Shown: one piece after another, positions 25,001 to 34,658 of the stretch
Position numbering within the stretch: position 1 is the stretch's first letter
How the letters are laid out: every line of letters starts with the position of its first letter
DNA from: CBDCWQ01 sp965223435
GTDB taxonomy: Bacteria; Myxococcota; Kuafuiibacteriia; Kuafuiibacteriales; Kuafuiibacteriaceae
Direction of reading: 5' to 3'
Assembly: GCA_965223435.1 (NCBI GenBank)
Contig: CBDCWQ010000022.1
Span: forward strand, 1,178,001-1,242,000
DNA: 64,000 nucleotides
Made by a program: the position numbers and the translations under genes
Notes under the pieces: model-generated
The model's input: the letters and a program-made list of their open reading frames with translations, nothing else
Database searches by the model: none
What the model was told of the DNA's origin: nothing

Positions 25001-28000
25001 ATCCCGCCTGGGCCGGTCATCGTGAGCCCTTCTTTGGGCCTCTTGTGCCCCCACCTTTACCTATCGGCGATGATGGGACGGACGGCGGGTCGTGGTGCCC
25101 CGACGCGCCGTCCGCACGCACCGTTCAAGGTTTCATGGCATCATGGCGAACAAGCCCCTACGCTTGTCCGCCCAACATTCCGATGGATGCGGCGCAGCTT
25201 CTGCTTCAAGACGACGATCATGCGCTGACCCAAGGGTGGGCAAAGACCGCATTTTACGCATACGATGCCAATCGCGGCCACGAAAAGGAATGGTACGCTC
25301 GGCTCTACGCCGGAAAGTGGTTCGAAGAAGACGCCATCAAAGTGGCCCAAAGACCACTGACACCGGGCGCTTGGTCACAGCCACGGACCGAAACAAGGAC
25401 GATCGCCTTCATGGAAGACGATCACCTCCGCGTAGCCGAAATTCCGGACGTGGCTGTGGACGACGGCTGGAGGCATGGGCTCTGGACGCGGTCGCCGTTT
25501 CGCAAAGAGCCTGCCCTTGAAGGAACCGTGCAGTTCGAAGAAACGCTGCAGCGTTGGCGCATCTCCACCATCGAGGCCTTTGAGTCCGAGCGTGAAGGTG
25601 AATACACTCGATGTGGCGAAGGCAAAAATTCCGGTCGGGGGCCCACCGGGCCGTCGCACCCCCAAGTGTACGCGGACCCTCTTGCGCCCCACGTGCTCTA
25701 TGCGGTCTACGAAAAAGGGCATTCTTCCGATCCGAATGCACAAAAAAACAATCCCATCTACATGGCCCGATCGGAAGACGGGGGTCAAACATGGACCGTC
25801 GGACCCCAACCGGTGGCCGAAGGATACATGCCGGTCTTGGCCGTTGCCGAGCGCGGTGAAGCCGCCGTGTTGTACTACGAGCCAGACCCTTCGCAACCAT
25901 CCTCGGTGGCCGACACCTATGGGCAGATTTCGGTGGCGCGGACCGAGGATGGCAAAAATTTCACCTATGAAGTCTTAAACAAGGCATTTGATCCCAACAC
26001 CCAAGAAGAACGACTGCACGAAGTCAAAGCCATCCACTGGAATGCGCACGGGGCAGACGCCGACTTCTTGCTTGGGGTCCCCAACCTTGTTGCCCACAAG
26101 GATTTGTGGCTGGCTTCGTGGGTCAAACTTTCGGGCTCCGCGGGCGCCGGCGACACAGTCATGACCACGCGGGCGAGCCGACCTCCGAGCCAGCGAAAAA
26201 TGACGATTGTGAGCGCACCGGCGAGAATCACCGCAGGCAAAAATTTCAAGCTGCAGGTGGAGTGCGTCAACCAAGACTTTGTGCGCTCGGATGGATGCGA
26301 TGCGCGTGAAACGGCACTCCAGATCGATGCCCACACAAGGCCCTTGGAGCGCTTCACCACGGGAAAGTCATTCGGCGGCACATTTGCAGTTTCAAGCTCG
26401 GCCCACGGGTCGGGGAGCGGCGCCCCCGCGCTGATTCGAGCGGTATCCACCGCACCCGGTCTGAGCACGCTACCAGCCCTGGCCTTGGGGACCAGCGCCG
26501 AACCTGCTTCCACCGCTGTTTTGGCTGAAGCGAAGACAGAGACCCTCCCTGTCGGCTCGGCAGTTTCGGTGGCGCCCGACGTCTTTCAGAACAACGCCGA
26601 CGGCAATTATCGCAAGCTGACGGTCCTTAGAGACACACTCTACAGCCCGGAGGCCGAACTCGAAACGGAGTATCAAGCGGTGGAAGGTGATCCCGACGTA
26701 CCCTCGCTCGTACGCTTTGAGCGGGCGTGGATCTACTCGCAGGGCATCGCGTTGGCTCAGTTTGCGCGACACAACGATCCACGATCATCACCGCTCGCAA
26801 AATCAATCTGCAGTCAGAATTCCGCCGTGTGGCGTACAGATCCAGCAACGGCAGAGCAGTACATTGAAGGATGGCCTTTTTCCTGGAATACGAAAAACGA
26901 CAGCTGGAAAGACGCGCGCTTGGTGACCGGCGCCAACGCCTGGGCTACGCACGGTCTTGGTTCTTTTTTGGTCTCGAATGGCTTCTCGGCCCTGTCGGCG
27001 CTCGAGCAGTCCGAGCTCAAAAAATGTTATTTTGCGGCCCTTTCGGGTCTGACACGCCAACGAGCCAAAAGCTTGCCCGGAGTAGAGGCGCATGCGGACG
27101 AGACCCAGTGGCTGGTCACCGCCGGCCGGACGACGAAGGGTCTACAAAAATCGGAGCGCCCCTGGGAGCTCGGATTGACGGCCGACACCACCCGACAGTG
27201 GGCCTACTACGATATCCTCGATCTGATTGGCTACGACGCCCTGACCACAGCGCTGGGCTCGACCATTACGACATTTCATCGAGACGCGGACGGAAACCGA
27301 ATCCAGGCTTCGGAGGACACCTATACCCTTAAGGAGACGGACCTCGCTCTCCTTAAAACGCCGGTTCGGGCGGTCAATGTGGTGACCGAACACAATCTTG
27401 ATGTTCTGAGTGTCTTGAACCATGCGGTCCAGCACTGGGAACAGCTCTCAAACGGGGCCGCAGAGGGCGCGGCGGACCCGATGGGGGGACTTGAAGGTCT
27501 CACCCAATGGCGAGATGGTTTGCGTAGAGCTATCTTTGTCAAACTTTGGGATCCTGAAGAAAAGAGGGTCGTGACCGGCGGCGTTTTTGATGAGGGCGGT
27601 CGATTTACTGAAAGCCCCCATAGCGCCATCGACAATTGCAGTTGGCTCGCCCTTTCGGTCGACCGTGTATCTCTTGCGAAAGCGGAGCGAGACAAACTTA
27701 GCCAGTGCCTCGACTACACCATCGACCGTTTTGTGAAGTCAGATCTAGAGTTTGATGGCCAGCTATACCGTGGCGCACACTATTTTCCTCGGGATTTTAA
27801 GGACCCGTACATCGAAGAAAGCCTGTTCCAGGAAGACCTCTATCACCTTGAAGCCACCACTGGCCTGATTTTGGCTCTTTTGTATTTTGCGGATTCCTAT
27901 GAGGACGAGTACGAAGACGCAGCGGCCCGATACCGTACGGAGGCGGGCAAACTGTGGGCCGACATGCAGCGATTTGTCGCGGCGCACGGAGCCGCCTACT

Positions 28001-31000
28001 CTTCAGTCCGGATCCAAGATCTGATGACCCAACTTCCGTCCGCCACCGCGGCGATTTGGTACATCGACGTCTATGACTATTTCGCCGATCGCTACGGCGA
28101 CATCGACCGGCCTCTCAAAAGCTACGTTCACGGAAAAAGATCCCCGGAGGATCCGTATCCGTTTGAAGCGGCTCGCGCTTACGGTGAGCGTGCCTGGGCC
28201 AGACTTCAAGAATCCGCAAAGGGGGGTGAATCGAACGGCGCGCAGCGGGTACACTCTTTTGACACCTTCGCCTCGTCATCGGCCGGTGATTCGCTCGAAA
28301 ATGAGCCTTCACTCAATGCGGGTGGGGAGCTGGAGCATACGGCCCACGCCATCACTTTGCTGGACGACCAGGCCTTGGCGATCATTGCGGCGGTGAACCA
28401 GGGAGACCACCCGCTTGCAAGAACCTGGTTGCACGGCCTTTTGGCCACCAGTCAGGCCAAGGGTGCCAACTGGGGCCTGCTTCATTTGCCTCACGCGGCA
28501 GGTGCCCAAACCGGGCGTGCGGTGGCGCCGTACTACCAAACCAGCTCCCAACTGCTCGCCGCTTACGCTCTGCTTTGGTACCTCCAGGAGGCACCTGACT
28601 CGTCTGAAAGAGACGACCTGGTGGCCGTGGCCAACACGCTTCTATCCTCGATTTGGCTTTCTTCATGGGATCACGAACGGGCCAGACTCTTCAGCGGGGC
28701 CGGGGACCCAGAGGCGCTGGAACGTGCGCTCTCGGGTCATTTTGCTTCGACAGGAGAAGAAGACCCCCACGCCATTCCGAGCCCGGTGTTTGCGGTTTCT
28801 CTGCTCGAGGATCATGTCTACGGATACTTTGTTCTCAAGTTGGGGCTCGCGTTGTTTCCGGAGTGGGCCACCGAGTTTCAGACGCTGTTTGAGACCCTTC
28901 GCGAAACCATCCGGCGCGACTTCTGGGCGGAAGGGAATCCGGTTCTCGCGGTGGACGCCGAAGGTTCGCCTATCGGGGAAGCTGACCGACTTCAGGCAAG
29001 TGTCCTCTATGCGTTTTTTGCTTTCGAAGAAGGCGATCTTGGTCGAGGGCGTCGAGCCATGGACCTCATTTCGCAGCACGGGCCGGCAGATCTGGCTTCG
29101 ACGGCGCCTGTGGGTCGCGAGGCTTTTTCTGGATCTGGTCTCGCCCTCTTGCTTTCGAAGCGAGCGGGGGCGACCATCGATCCCAGACTCGACGAGCTCA
29201 TTTGGAACGACTATCTAAACCTAGACGCGACCATTCTCGATGTCACAAAGAGTCCCGACCCGGGTCAACTTGCAGGACTACTTCTTCTTGAGCACCCCCG
29301 AGGCTTTTTGGGCGTAGATCGCGCCTCTCTGTTGATGCGTCACGAACCCACGTTGATCACCAACCCCGCGTACCCAAAAATCACGACTGAAATCCTGCAA
29401 ACAGCCTACATCGACGCCTTGTTTCGTCTTTTTGCATCGGAGCCTCGGGACTACGTATTTGATGCGCATATTCGTCGCCTGACGCACATCGACTTCGCAG
29501 CGGACGCGCTTCGCTTCGGGGTCCCGGTCAGGGAGTGGGTTACACGCTATCAACGGGGCGGCGTATCGACGAGCAGCGGACAATATCTGCTTACTTTTGA
29601 AGAGCGCCTCCTGCGTGTCTTGGCCCACACCCGCAATCTGTGTGAGAGCCGGGATTCTGGGTTGTTCCAGAATGTAGAGACGCCGGAGGCATGGTCCGAT
29701 CGATTGGGCATACCTTGCGAAATCCTCGGGACGCAGTTTGGGCGCCTCCTGAAGCGGCGCTTGGATGCAGAGGATCCGTCGCTCCTCGCGCCAGTCCTCG
29801 AACGACAAGAAGAGGTCCTTGAGCTGGTTCGATGGTCAGAACAACTGCATCCGCAAAGCAAGGATCATCCAGGAAACTCGGTAGATGCCTTTTTCGGAAA
29901 CCTGAGTGCGGCCAAACAAACGAAGCCAGCTTTGTTCGAAGACACGGTTTCAATCGTGCAGCGAGGGCCGGCGCTCAAAGCCACCGATTTTTCTCAGGAC
30001 ACGAGCTTGAGTTCCGTTGCCGAATCCCTACGAAATCATTGGGGGACCGCCCTTCTTCGTGGACCGTGGGGAGGGACAAAGCCCGTTCTCATTCGCAGGG
30101 GACAGCTTTGGTACGAACTTGGCGGCCTCGACTTCGCCCGTTTGATGAACCCAGCCGCGCCGGAATACTGGTCCCGCGAAGCATTCGAGCTCCGCACCCT
30201 GAGCACCGTGGTGCCGAATCTCCGTTGGACGGTGGGAGGACAACCGGTGGAGCGTCCAGCAAACCCCATCCCGTACGTTTGGCTGTCCCCGTCTACCGCT
30301 TCGCTCACCCGGGGTGAGATGGAAACGAACGCGATGGTGCTACGAAGACTCATCAACCGGGAATCCAGAGGAAGCCTCCCGCGGCTTGCCGCTCAAACCA
30401 ACACGCTGACCGAACGTCGCTTGCACTGGATGATTCGCTCCGGCCAATTGACCCCATCCGATTTTCTCCACCTTACCGAGGCTCTTGGTTCCTCGGAAGA
30501 AGAGACTGAAACGTGGCTCCAACAGTTCCGGTTTTTGCCTGAGGACGAGTTCGATCTTGCGGCCGCTACTTTTGTTCAAAGCACAAGCGCGCTCGAGCTT
30601 CACCTTGAAGCCATGGCACACGGCACCTTCGCCGCCCACGTCGGATTCGAGGGCCCCGCGGAAAAAACGGAACCTTCCGCCGACCAGCGCGCGCTTGCGC
30701 TGCGGGTTGCACTCGGACATCCGTTTGTGTTCGGCGCCATCGGCGCGGCCGGAGGCGAAGACGGTGTCGCAGCAGAGCTCGTGCGTGGCTTCCTTCTTCT
30801 TCGGAGAATTTCAAACTTTTTCACAGGTTTTTGGATCCAAAATCGGGACCTGTGGGTAGGCGAAGTTTTTCCCCTCCGGTTCGAGGGGCTGCCGGCCTTG
30901 CCCGTCGTCGAAAACGGTTGGGCTGCGTATTTCGTAGACGTCGAAAACGTTTTCAACGCATGGGGCTTTCCGCTCCCCATTCCCGATCGGGGCTCTCGCA

Positions 31001-32592
31001 ACACACCCGCCTGGTCTCTAGACAGCATGGTCTCGTGGACTGACGGTCTGCAGGGCATTCCTGCGTTTATCACAGCCGCCCACGCCGACCTGCTGTTGAT
31101 CAAGAAACGGGGTTCGGCGCTCGGCTATGACGTCATTGCCGCACCAAGTAAGGACCTGGACGGGCGATCGTTCGTCACGAGGGGCGAACCCGGTGACGAC
31201 TTTTATTCAGAAGGCGATGGCGAACCGTGGCTCCCCTTCCTCCCCAATGAGCGCGAAATCAACCGGAGGATCAGGGAGGTCTACCAATCCTATGATTTTC
31301 GTTTTGGCACACCTTCTGACGAGCATGTCACTTCGTTGTGGATCAATCGCGCGATCTTTGAAGAGAAGTGGATTCATCTGTTGTGTGGATACGAGCCCGG
31401 TATCTTCTCACCGCCCACGGGCGAAGACCCAACCTGGCCGATGGCCAAGGTTCATCCGAAAAACGTTTTTGTCACTTCCCTTGAACGAGAGGTATCGGGC
31501 ACGGACGTCAAAATGACCGACCTGAAAACCATCGACCATGTCGACGCAGAGTTTCGGCCGGTGGCCGGGCTTCCGCTTCACTGCGTTGTGGGCCTTGAGC
31601 GAGACAGGGGGTGGAACCTGGTGGGCGGCCTAAGTCGGGTCTCAGAGGTCTCCCGCTGGGAGCCCGTGACCGTCAACATGAAGCTCCAAGCAGACATCAT
31701 CTCAAAGCCACAAAGAGCAATCGATCTTCGGATTGAAGAACCGCCCAACAATTTTCTCATCAAGAAGTCGACCATCTACTTGACTAAGCGAGCCCGGGAG
31801 TTCCCGCTCGGAGCCGAACCCGGACCACGAGACATCATTCGTTTCCGCGCGACCTTTGGCTCACAGCGGCTGCTCGGAGAGCGCGATCGCTCCGGCTTTA
31901 CACGACAGCAACTGGGTCCGAAGCTGGATCCACATGTCCAGAGCGGCCAATCTTGGGCAGATTTTATCGAGGACATTCGTCTGGACGAAACGCTGTTGGT
32001 CTCCGTTGAGTTGACCGATGAAGATGGCAACATCCGCATCAGTGAAGCGGTCGAAGTCTTTGGCGTAGAGGATTGGGCCCACAATCGAGTCTCTGGTTTG
32101 TCTATGCCACAACCCAAACACGTGCGTCTCACACTCAACCCCTACGTTCCGGGATCGACCCGCGAAAGCGAAGTTCGTGCCACATACAATGGCATGGGCG
32201 AACTCACCCTTTCTCTCCCGGAGGCCTTTTCGGAGTCCAGGGTGTACCGAATCGACGGAACCGACGACACCCCCAAGAACCTTCAAAATTTCTCCTTGGC
32301 GTCGCTCGGAGCCCATCCGATTGATCGGAACCGGTCCGATCATGTGCTCATCGATCAGGTGACTCCACTCGGTCTGACCGACACAAACCCCTTCATCCCA
32401 TCAGCTATCGCCACTGAGGATTCCAAGGTCTACACCTACGTTGTGGTTGACCCGGCCGTCCAGGAGCACGAACCTCTGACTTCGGCCACAACCGTGCACG
32501 TTGTTTTTGATCCCGGTGCGCTTCTGCCCGATTTCGCCGGTTTGACCCAAACCGAAGCCGTCGATGTACCCGATTCAACAGCCTCTGACTAG
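22009..32592 (+). CDS. Giant secreted lipoprotein 1 (about 3527 aa): Ig-like, FN3, sialidase-like and helical-toroid regions
   Basis: I choose the TTG at 22009: GGTGGAGG lies 7 nt upstream, and the product then begins KRPIAEGLRW with a signal ending LAGC (Cys26, a perfect lipobox). The frame is open from 21952. Rough order: a unique head (30-220), two to four Ig-like domains of the 'TPPVIHVVPP' type (230-610), an FN3-like domain (YRVYRDDEPLRD, 640-730), a sialidase-like region with an Asp-box (SEDGGQTW, about 1255), and a long alpha-helical part (1550-2450) with WPFSWNTKNDSWKDAR, AIDNCSWLALS and LEATTGLILAL. An uncharacterised C-terminal 1000 residues follows. The helical part resembles six-hairpin glycosidases; activity is inferred. 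It is a paralogue of 44035-57105. Location: outer-membrane anchored, probably surface. Confidence 0.8.
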   Translation: MKRPIAEGLRWILVAMGAWLAVLAGCGVSESSSPLAGARVSGLSVGWHLWTWSSSTAAELAGVGQDRSRFFQVDHGYDLATQRVVVHTRPVTEPVTGQAYWVHVGAEGSDLTGLDLVPPRFFLDDGEGHFVTAQSLEDTHAWASHDVFRWDPEEQQPKAVTRDALEPGAVYWVKTTSGCHVENWDFSDAVRLFEQCDQREEDTAAQGGLLTEAGSPKDWQDLRAAPRAENSPPPFLFVEPQSDVVTDAQEWRVSGAVYDEDLVAFSVNSVFMGSANQSFEASVWLSVGENRVRVSAVDQEGHVTSLVRRVFLDRTPPVIHVVPPESDRGGALTIVGRVVDEHLQAVTVDGVAIHHQGGLFRYALDRADLVAGHQSLEFWAIDQAGHEASYALGVFLDEHGVRFEGPEETASRSQGASVGAFVDVSPTVDVSSFEFSVADAQFPKLVLDEPQEAVAYTRVPFYTVRGHATDAHLMFVRVNNLLASSANGPFSKDLYLEQERTDLEIVVRDQGTLETRATRTVVYDPDAPVLSLFGAHQETVYAPEYRLEGRVDDPNFDQLVLIETATGEEQSLPVDLGRFSVVLNLNEGPQRFTLRASDLAGNSVLESIDIHYKPGPFFTTQATLAPANAIGWTTQEGGVKLEWDPPTRFVDGTAIPKGVTPRYRVYRDDEPLRDLSVRRFQDLELVAGKVYQYSVSALLPREGGLEFESASSSLVSLGIGLDGPLAAPGTFEPASEVPVNGHSVSLPKAAMAASKKTPGLVHSHMTYLVRGETGTPDQLRYLRSEQKAKGGSWVESAVALAVAHEGSLISEVAMAAHQDIVVVGWIESSRSGTKSRVHLLKSEEAGAEGSFVAWGDFVDTEHWKRHLDMAFDHSGTHHMIWNENTKVYYFRNLKSESDAEGKWLSVFDETKRWVNHERVRVAEFGQDPNCEGTCCRQRNEYTYSYGLEEDPKTGQPYGAYLHRLEEVTVETPSLHVDEDKVTIVARQTRRFDNFPYRNPAWAGHREPFFGPLVPPPLPIGDDGTDGGSWCPDAPSARTVQGFMASWRTSPYACPPNIPMDAAQLLLQDDDHALTQGWAKTAFYAYDANRGHEKEWYARLYAGKWFEEDAIKVAQRPLTPGAWSQPRTETRTIAFMEDDHLRVAEIPDVAVDDGWRHGLWTRSPFRKEPALEGTVQFEETLQRWRISTIEAFESEREGEYTRCGEGKNSGRGPTGPSHPQVYADPLAPHVLYAVYEKGHSSDPNAQKNNPIYMARSEDGGQTWTVGPQPVAEGYMPVLAVAERGEAAVLYYEPDPSQPSSVADTYGQISVARTEDGKNFTYEVLNKAFDPNTQEERLHEVKAIHWNAHGADADFLLGVPNLVAHKDLWLASWVKLSGSAGAGDTVMTTRASRPPSQRKMTIVSAPARITAGKNFKLQVECVNQDFVRSDGCDARETALQIDAHTRPLERFTTGKSFGGTFAVSSSAHGSGSGAPALIRAVSTAPGLSTLPALALGTSAEPASTAVLAEAKTETLPVGSAVSVAPDVFQNNADGNYRKLTVLRDTLYSPEAELETEYQAVEGDPDVPSLVRFERAWIYSQGIALAQFARHNDPRSSPLAKSICSQNSAVWRTDPATAEQYIEGWPFSWNTKNDSWKDARLVTGANAWATHGLGSFLVSNGFSALSALEQSELKKCYFAALSGLTRQRAKSLPGVEAHADETQWLVTAGRTTKGLQKSERPWELGLTADTTRQWAYYDILDLIGYDALTTALGSTITTFHRDADGNRIQASEDTYTLKETDLALLKTPVRAVNVVTEHNLDVLSVLNHAVQHWEQLSNGAAEGAADPMGGLEGLTQWRDGLRRAIFVKLWDPEEKRVVTGGVFDEGGRFTESPHSAIDNCSWLALSVDRVSLAKAERDKLSQCLDYTIDRFVKSDLEFDGQLYRGAHYFPRDFKDPYIEESLFQEDLYHLEATTGLILALLYFADSYEDEYEDAAARYRTEAGKLWADMQRFVAAHGAAYSSVRIQDLMTQLPSATAAIWYIDVYDYFADRYGDIDRPLKSYVHGKRSPEDPYPFEAARAYGERAWARLQESAKGGESNGAQRVHSFDTFASSSAGDSLENEPSLNAGGELEHTAHAITLLDDQALAIIAAVNQGDHPLARTWLHGLLATSQAKGANWGLLHLPHAAGAQTGRAVAPYYQTSSQLLAAYALLWYLQEAPDSSERDDLVAVANTLLSSIWLSSWDHERARLFSGAGDPEALERALSGHFASTGEEDPHAIPSPVFAVSLLEDHVYGYFVLKLGLALFPEWATEFQTLFETLRETIRRDFWAEGNPVLAVDAEGSPIGEADRLQASVLYAFFAFEEGDLGRGRRAMDLISQHGPADLASTAPVGREAFSGSGLALLLSKRAGATIDPRLDELIWNDYLNLDATILDVTKSPDPGQLAGLLLLEHPRGFLGVDRASLLMRHEPTLITNPAYPKITTEILQTAYIDALFRLFASEPRDYVFDAHIRRLTHIDFAADALRFGVPVREWVTRYQRGGVSTSSGQYLLTFEERLLRVLAHTRNLCESRDSGLFQNVETPEAWSDRLGIPCEILGTQFGRLLKRRLDAEDPSLLAPVLERQEEVLELVRWSEQLHPQSKDHPGNSVDAFFGNLSAAKQTKPALFEDTVSIVQRGPALKATDFSQDTSLSSVAESLRNHWGTALLRGPWGGTKPVLIRRGQLWYELGGLDFARLMNPAAPEYWSREAFELRTLSTVVPNLRWTVGGQPVERPANPIPYVWLSPSTASLTRGEMETNAMVLRRLINRESRGSLPRLAAQTNTLTERRLHWMIRSGQLTPSDFLHLTEALGSSEEETETWLQQFRFLPEDEFDLAAATFVQSTSALELHLEAMAHGTFAAHVGFEGPAEKTEPSADQRALALRVALGHPFVFGAIGAAGGEDGVAAELVRGFLLLRRISNFFTGFWIQNRDLWVGEVFPLRFEGLPALPVVENGWAAYFVDVENVFNAWGFPLPIPDRGSRNTPAWSLDSMVSWTDGLQGIPAFITAAHADLLLIKKRGSALGYDVIAAPSKDLDGRSFVTRGEPGDDFYSEGDGEPWLPFLPNEREINRRIREVYQSYDFRFGTPSDEHVTSLWINRAIFEEKWIHLLCGYEPGIFSPPTGEDPTWPMAKVHPKNVFVTSLEREVSGTDVKMTDLKTIDHVDAEFRPVAGLPLHCVVGLERDRGWNLVGGLSRVSEVSRWEPVTVNMKLQADIISKPQRAIDLRIEEPPNNFLIKKSTIYLTKRAREFPLGAEPGPRDIIRFRATFGSQRLLGERDRSGFTRQQLGPKLDPHVQSGQSWADFIEDIRLDETLLVSVELTDEDGNIRISEAVEVFGVEDWAHNRVSGLSMPQPKHVRLTLNPYVPGSTRESEVRATYNGMGELTLSLPEAFSESRVYRIDGTDDTPKNLQNFSLASLGAHPIDRNRSDHVLIDQVTPLGLTDTNPFIPSAIATEDSKVYTYVVVDPAVQEHEPLTSATTVHVVFDPGALLPDFAGLTQTEAVDVPDSTASD

Positions 32593-32785
32593 CCGCTTCG
32601 AACGCGTGGGTTCCGGTATAGATGACGGCAGGGCCTGTCTCTGAGAGCTTGACCATTAAATGTACTTTTGAGATCTGGTTGAGCAAGTCAGAAAATCGTA
32701 GTGCTTTCAGCGGGATGGCCCCTCGGTGCGCGAAAAGGTTCGTGGCCAATTTTGGCAAAGCGAGAGCGGTGGAGGCTGAACTCAA

Positions 32786-34564
32786 ATGAATGTTGCAATA
32801 CCCATGATCGGTTCCATTCTCGTCCTTGCGATGGGGTACTGGTTTTACGGCCGCAGAGTGGCGGTGTGGCTGGGGTTGAACGACGAGCGGCCCACGCCCG
32901 CGGTGGAAAAAAACGACGGGGTCGACTTTGTGCCCGCCAAGCCGGTGGTGTTGTTTGGGCACCACTACGCATCGATTGCGGCTGCCGGGCCCATTATTGG
33001 GCCTACGGTGGCTCTGGGGTTTGGTTATTTGCCCACGTGGATCTGGATTTTGGGCGGGGTCATTTTTGTGGGCGCGATGCATGATATGACGGCGCTTTTT
33101 TTGGGGGTTCGCTCTGGGGGCAAGTCGGTGGCCGAGGTCACCCGAACGCTGCTTGGACCCGCAGGGTACGTCACGTTTTTGGTCTTTGCAGTCATCTTGA
33201 GCATTTTGGTCACGGCCGCGTTCCTGGATTTGGTCGCGATCGCGTTGAGTTCTACGTATCCGCTCACGGCGCTGCACATGACGCCGGACCAAACATTGCT
33301 GAGGACGGTCGAAAAGGAGGGCGTCCTTCATGGAGTCATTGGTGGGGTCGCGAGCACCTCGGTGATCGCCATGACTGCTTTTGCGCCCATCTTGGGCTGG
33401 CTGCTTTATCGAAGGGGCATCGGGACCATCAAGGCCGCGGGGTTGGCTTTTGTCGTGTGTGTGGTTTCGGTGTGGATCGGTCTTCGATTCCCACTCAACG
33501 TCGATCCCCAGATCTGGATTTATGTGGTGGCAAGCTATTGTTTGATCGCTGGATTCATTCCGGTTTGGCTTGTGATTCAGCCACGCGACTTTACCAACGT
33601 GCAGTTTCTCTACGTGGGCATCCTCGCCATGATCGTGGGCGTGGTGGCCTGTGGTTTTTCCGGTGTGACCATCGATGCCCCGGCCTTTGCCGCACCGGAC
33701 GCGACCGCCGTCGTGGCGTTGGGATCACTTTGGCCGGTTCTCTTTGTGACCGTGGCTTGCGGTTCGATATCAGGCGCCCACGCCTTGGTGGCCGGCGGGA
33801 CAACCTGTAAGCAGGTGAGCCGGGAGCGCCATATTCTTCCCATTGGCTACGGCGGCATGCTCGGTGAGGCGCTTCTTGGACTTTGTGTGACTTTTGTCAT
33901 CTTGGCGGGCTTGGGCATGGAGGCCTACAACGACGTGGTATGGCCCGTGGACGAGCACGGGAACCTCGGTCGGGGGAACGCGGCGCTGGCCTTTGCCGCC
34001 GCCATCGGAGGGTCACTTCACAAAGGGGTCGGTCTTCCGCCAGTGCACGGAACTCTTTTTGGCATCCTGCTGCTGGAAGGATTCTTGGTGACCACCACCG
34101 ACACCATCATTCGTCTCACCCGTTATCTCTTCGAAGAGCTGTGGAGTACGCTTTTGGGTAGCGCCACACCCGCTCTGTTGCGGAATCGAATCGTCAACAC
34201 CTTGATTCCCCTAGCGCTGGTGATTCCGCTGACCATCGATAGCGGGTGGAAAATCATCTGGCCGGTCTTCGGAACCGCGAATCAACTCTTGGCTGCGCTC
34301 ACGTTGATCACGGCGACGGCCTGGCTCATCGCCAACCGGCGCCGTTATCTGTTCACCCTTTTGCCGGCAATCTTTATGGTGGTCACAACCATCGCGTCCC
34401 TTTGGACGTTGGTCGGTCAGCACTACCAAAAGCAAAATTGGGTCTTGTTCGTCACCGACCTGAGTCTGGCCTCCATGGCCCTGTTTGTCGTGGGTTTGGC
34501 TTTGAAAAAGGCTCGGCGCTTGCCCCAGTTCATCACCGGGGTGAACCAAGCCGCTTTGAAATAA
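32786..34564 (+). CDS. cstA: Carbon starvation protein CstA-type peptide/pyruvate transporter
   Basis: 592 aa, almost entirely transmembrane helices. Diagnostic CstA segments are GHHYASIAAAGPIIGPTVAL near the N-terminus, GAMHDMTALFLGVRSGGKSV, SGAHALVAGGTTCKQV, and FGTANQLLAALTL near the C-terminus. Members of the family import peptides or pyruvate during carbon limitation in enterobacteria. This one is about 100 residues shorter than E. coli CstA, which is common outside enterobacteria. GGAGG lies 9 nt before the ATG. It stands alone, 193 bp after the giant lipoprotein, with no obvious regulator next to it. Confidence 0.93.
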   Translation: MNVAIPMIGSILVLAMGYWFYGRRVAVWLGLNDERPTPAVEKNDGVDFVPAKPVVLFGHHYASIAAAGPIIGPTVALGFGYLPTWIWILGGVIFVGAMHDMTALFLGVRSGGKSVAEVTRTLLGPAGYVTFLVFAVILSILVTAAFLDLVAIALSSTYPLTALHMTPDQTLLRTVEKEGVLHGVIGGVASTSVIAMTAFAPILGWLLYRRGIGTIKAAGLAFVVCVVSVWIGLRFPLNVDPQIWIYVVASYCLIAGFIPVWLVIQPRDFTNVQFLYVGILAMIVGVVACGFSGVTIDAPAFAAPDATAVVALGSLWPVLFVTVACGSISGAHALVAGGTTCKQVSRERHILPIGYGGMLGEALLGLCVTFVILAGLGMEAYNDVVWPVDEHGNLGRGNAALAFAAAIGGSLHKGVGLPPVHGTLFGILLLEGFLVTTTDTIIRLTRYLFEELWSTLLGSATPALLRNRIVNTLIPLALVIPLTIDSGWKIIWPVFGTANQLLAALTLITATAWLIANRRRYLFTLLPAIFMVVTTIASLWTLVGQHYQKQNWVLFVTDLSLASMALFVVGLALKKARRLPQFITGVNQAALK

Positions 34565-34658
34565 GCGCGTTCCTTCGGATGCAAGGCGAGTGAGCCGAGA
34601 GGTGCAATATCGTCCGTCTGCTCTTTACCGCGGGGATTCGATCGGATAGTCGTTCCGC

